Positions 6,426-6,825 of a DNA stretch of 6,825 nucleotides are shown piece after piece; the stretch's first letter is position 1; each line of letters starts with the position of its first letter. The position numbers and the translations under genes were made by a program. The stretch spans positions 1 to 6,825 of the forward strand of contig JAGCSE010000297.1 in assembly GCA_017964325.1 (NCBI GenBank), in the 5' to 3' direction. The notes beneath the pieces are model-generated. The model was not told the DNA's origin. It ran no database searches and was given only the letters and a program-made list of their open reading frames with translations. Origin of the DNA: Victivallales bacterium (GTDB taxonomy: Bacteria > Verrucomicrobiota > Lentisphaeria > Oligosphaerales > Oligosphaeraceae).

Positions 6426-6448
6426 GTAGGTATTTAAAAGGAGCAGAG

Positions 6449-6825
6449 ATGAAAACGACAGTTGAGATGTTGAGAGAGTTGATGGCCTGCCATGCGATGA
6501 CGTTGAACGTCGAAGGCGTGAATGCGGCGATGGAGGTCATGAAAGGATATGCTGAGGCGGAGGGGCTTTACGCGACGGTTGAGGATTTCGATGGCCGCCA
6601 TGCTATGTTCGTGGCGACTGTGCCTGGCAAAGAAGTGGATTATCTCTTGAACGCGCATCTGGACGTAGTTGTGGTGCCGTCGGAGGATATGTTTATTCCA
6701 AAAATTGACGGCGACATCATCCGCGGCCGCGGCGTTTCCGATGATCAGGGGGCCGCGATTTGCGCTCTGAAGGTCATGGCGGCTTTGAAGGGGCGTGCCA
6801 GTGTCGGCACGATTTTCACGGCAGA
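6449..6825 (+). CDS. M20-family metallopeptidase (ArgE/DapE/CPG2 type), N-terminal part only
   Basis: Only the first 125 residues are present; the frame is open to the right edge, and family members usually have 350-470 residues. M20 enzymes hydrolyse peptide or N-acyl-amino-acid bonds with two zinc ions. Two of the conserved metal-binding motifs are visible. LLNAHLDVV (residues 67-75) supplies H70, with D72 in the usual neighbouring acidic position. GRGVSDDQGAA (93-103) supplies the bridging aspartate D98 (D99 less likely). The last residues, TIFTA, fit the strand just before the catalytic glutamate pair, which would lie past the edge. No signal peptide, so probably cytoplasmic. AGGAG (6439-6443) lies 5 nt before ATG 6449. 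The substrate (dipeptide, acetyl-ornithine, succinyl-diaminopimelate and others) cannot be decided from this part. It follows a strong terminator, so expression depends on read-through or a promoter I could not find. Confidence 0.88.
   Translation, partial: MKTTVEMLRELMACHAMTLNVEGVNAAMEVMKGYAEAEGLYATVEDFDGRHAMFVATVPGKEVDYLLNAHLDVVVVPSEDMFIPKIDGDIIRGRGVSDDQGAAICALKVMAALKGRASVGTIFTA

Noticed and set aside
5392..6540. 382-codon minus-strand ORF
   Set aside because: It covers the whole TIGR04073-like gene, its terminator and the start of the peptidase gene. The plus-strand genes have signal peptide or motif support, so this is an antisense shadow caused by codon bias.

Overview
The window looks like bacterial chromosome of moderate GC content, with all real genes on the + strand. 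The best taxonomic hint is the secreted protein at 5440-6342. Its C-terminal segment resembles the exosortase-associated TIGR04073 family, which I remember mainly from Lentisphaerota and Verrucomicrobiota. A secreted beta-helix protein beside a Gfo/Idh/MocA oxidoreductase is also common in those glycan-degrading bacteria. The assignment (Lentisphaerota/Verrucomicrobiota, for example a Victivallis-like host) is inference from gene content, not a database match.

Layout: 1-141 is a perfect 29-bp tandem repeat array that probably continues left of the window. 142-304 is a non-coding leader with a perfect 8-bp inverted repeat and a weak promoter candidate. 305-2411 holds the two general PTS phosphotransfer proteins, HPr (ptsH) and enzyme I (ptsI), only 7 nt apart. 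2466-4019 encodes an exported right-handed beta-helix protein of the pectate-lyase superfamily. 4041-5252 encodes a Gfo/Idh/MocA-type NAD(P)-dependent oxidoreductase. A 187-nt AT-rich gap with a promoter candidate leads to the exported protein at 5440-6342. A strong intrinsic terminator (about 6387-6425) follows, then the start of an M20-family metallopeptidase that runs off the right edge.

How the genes may work together: the first four genes are closely spaced (7, 54 and 21 nt) with no terminator-like structure between them, so they may be one transcription unit. It would join PTS phosphotransfer and signalling to a secreted carbohydrate-active protein and a sugar-modifying oxidoreductase. 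No EIIA/B/C transporter component lies in the window, so this HPr/EI pair must serve partners elsewhere or act in regulation. The unit may end at an imperfect hairpin covering the last codons of the oxidoreductase gene. The TIGR04073-like gene appears to be its own unit, closed by the terminator.

I see no clear evidence of a complete undescribed system. The points most worth a second look are the identical 29-bp array, the HPr active-site variant, the oxidoreductase lacking the usual EKP lysine, and the two-part architecture of the TIGR04073-like protein.
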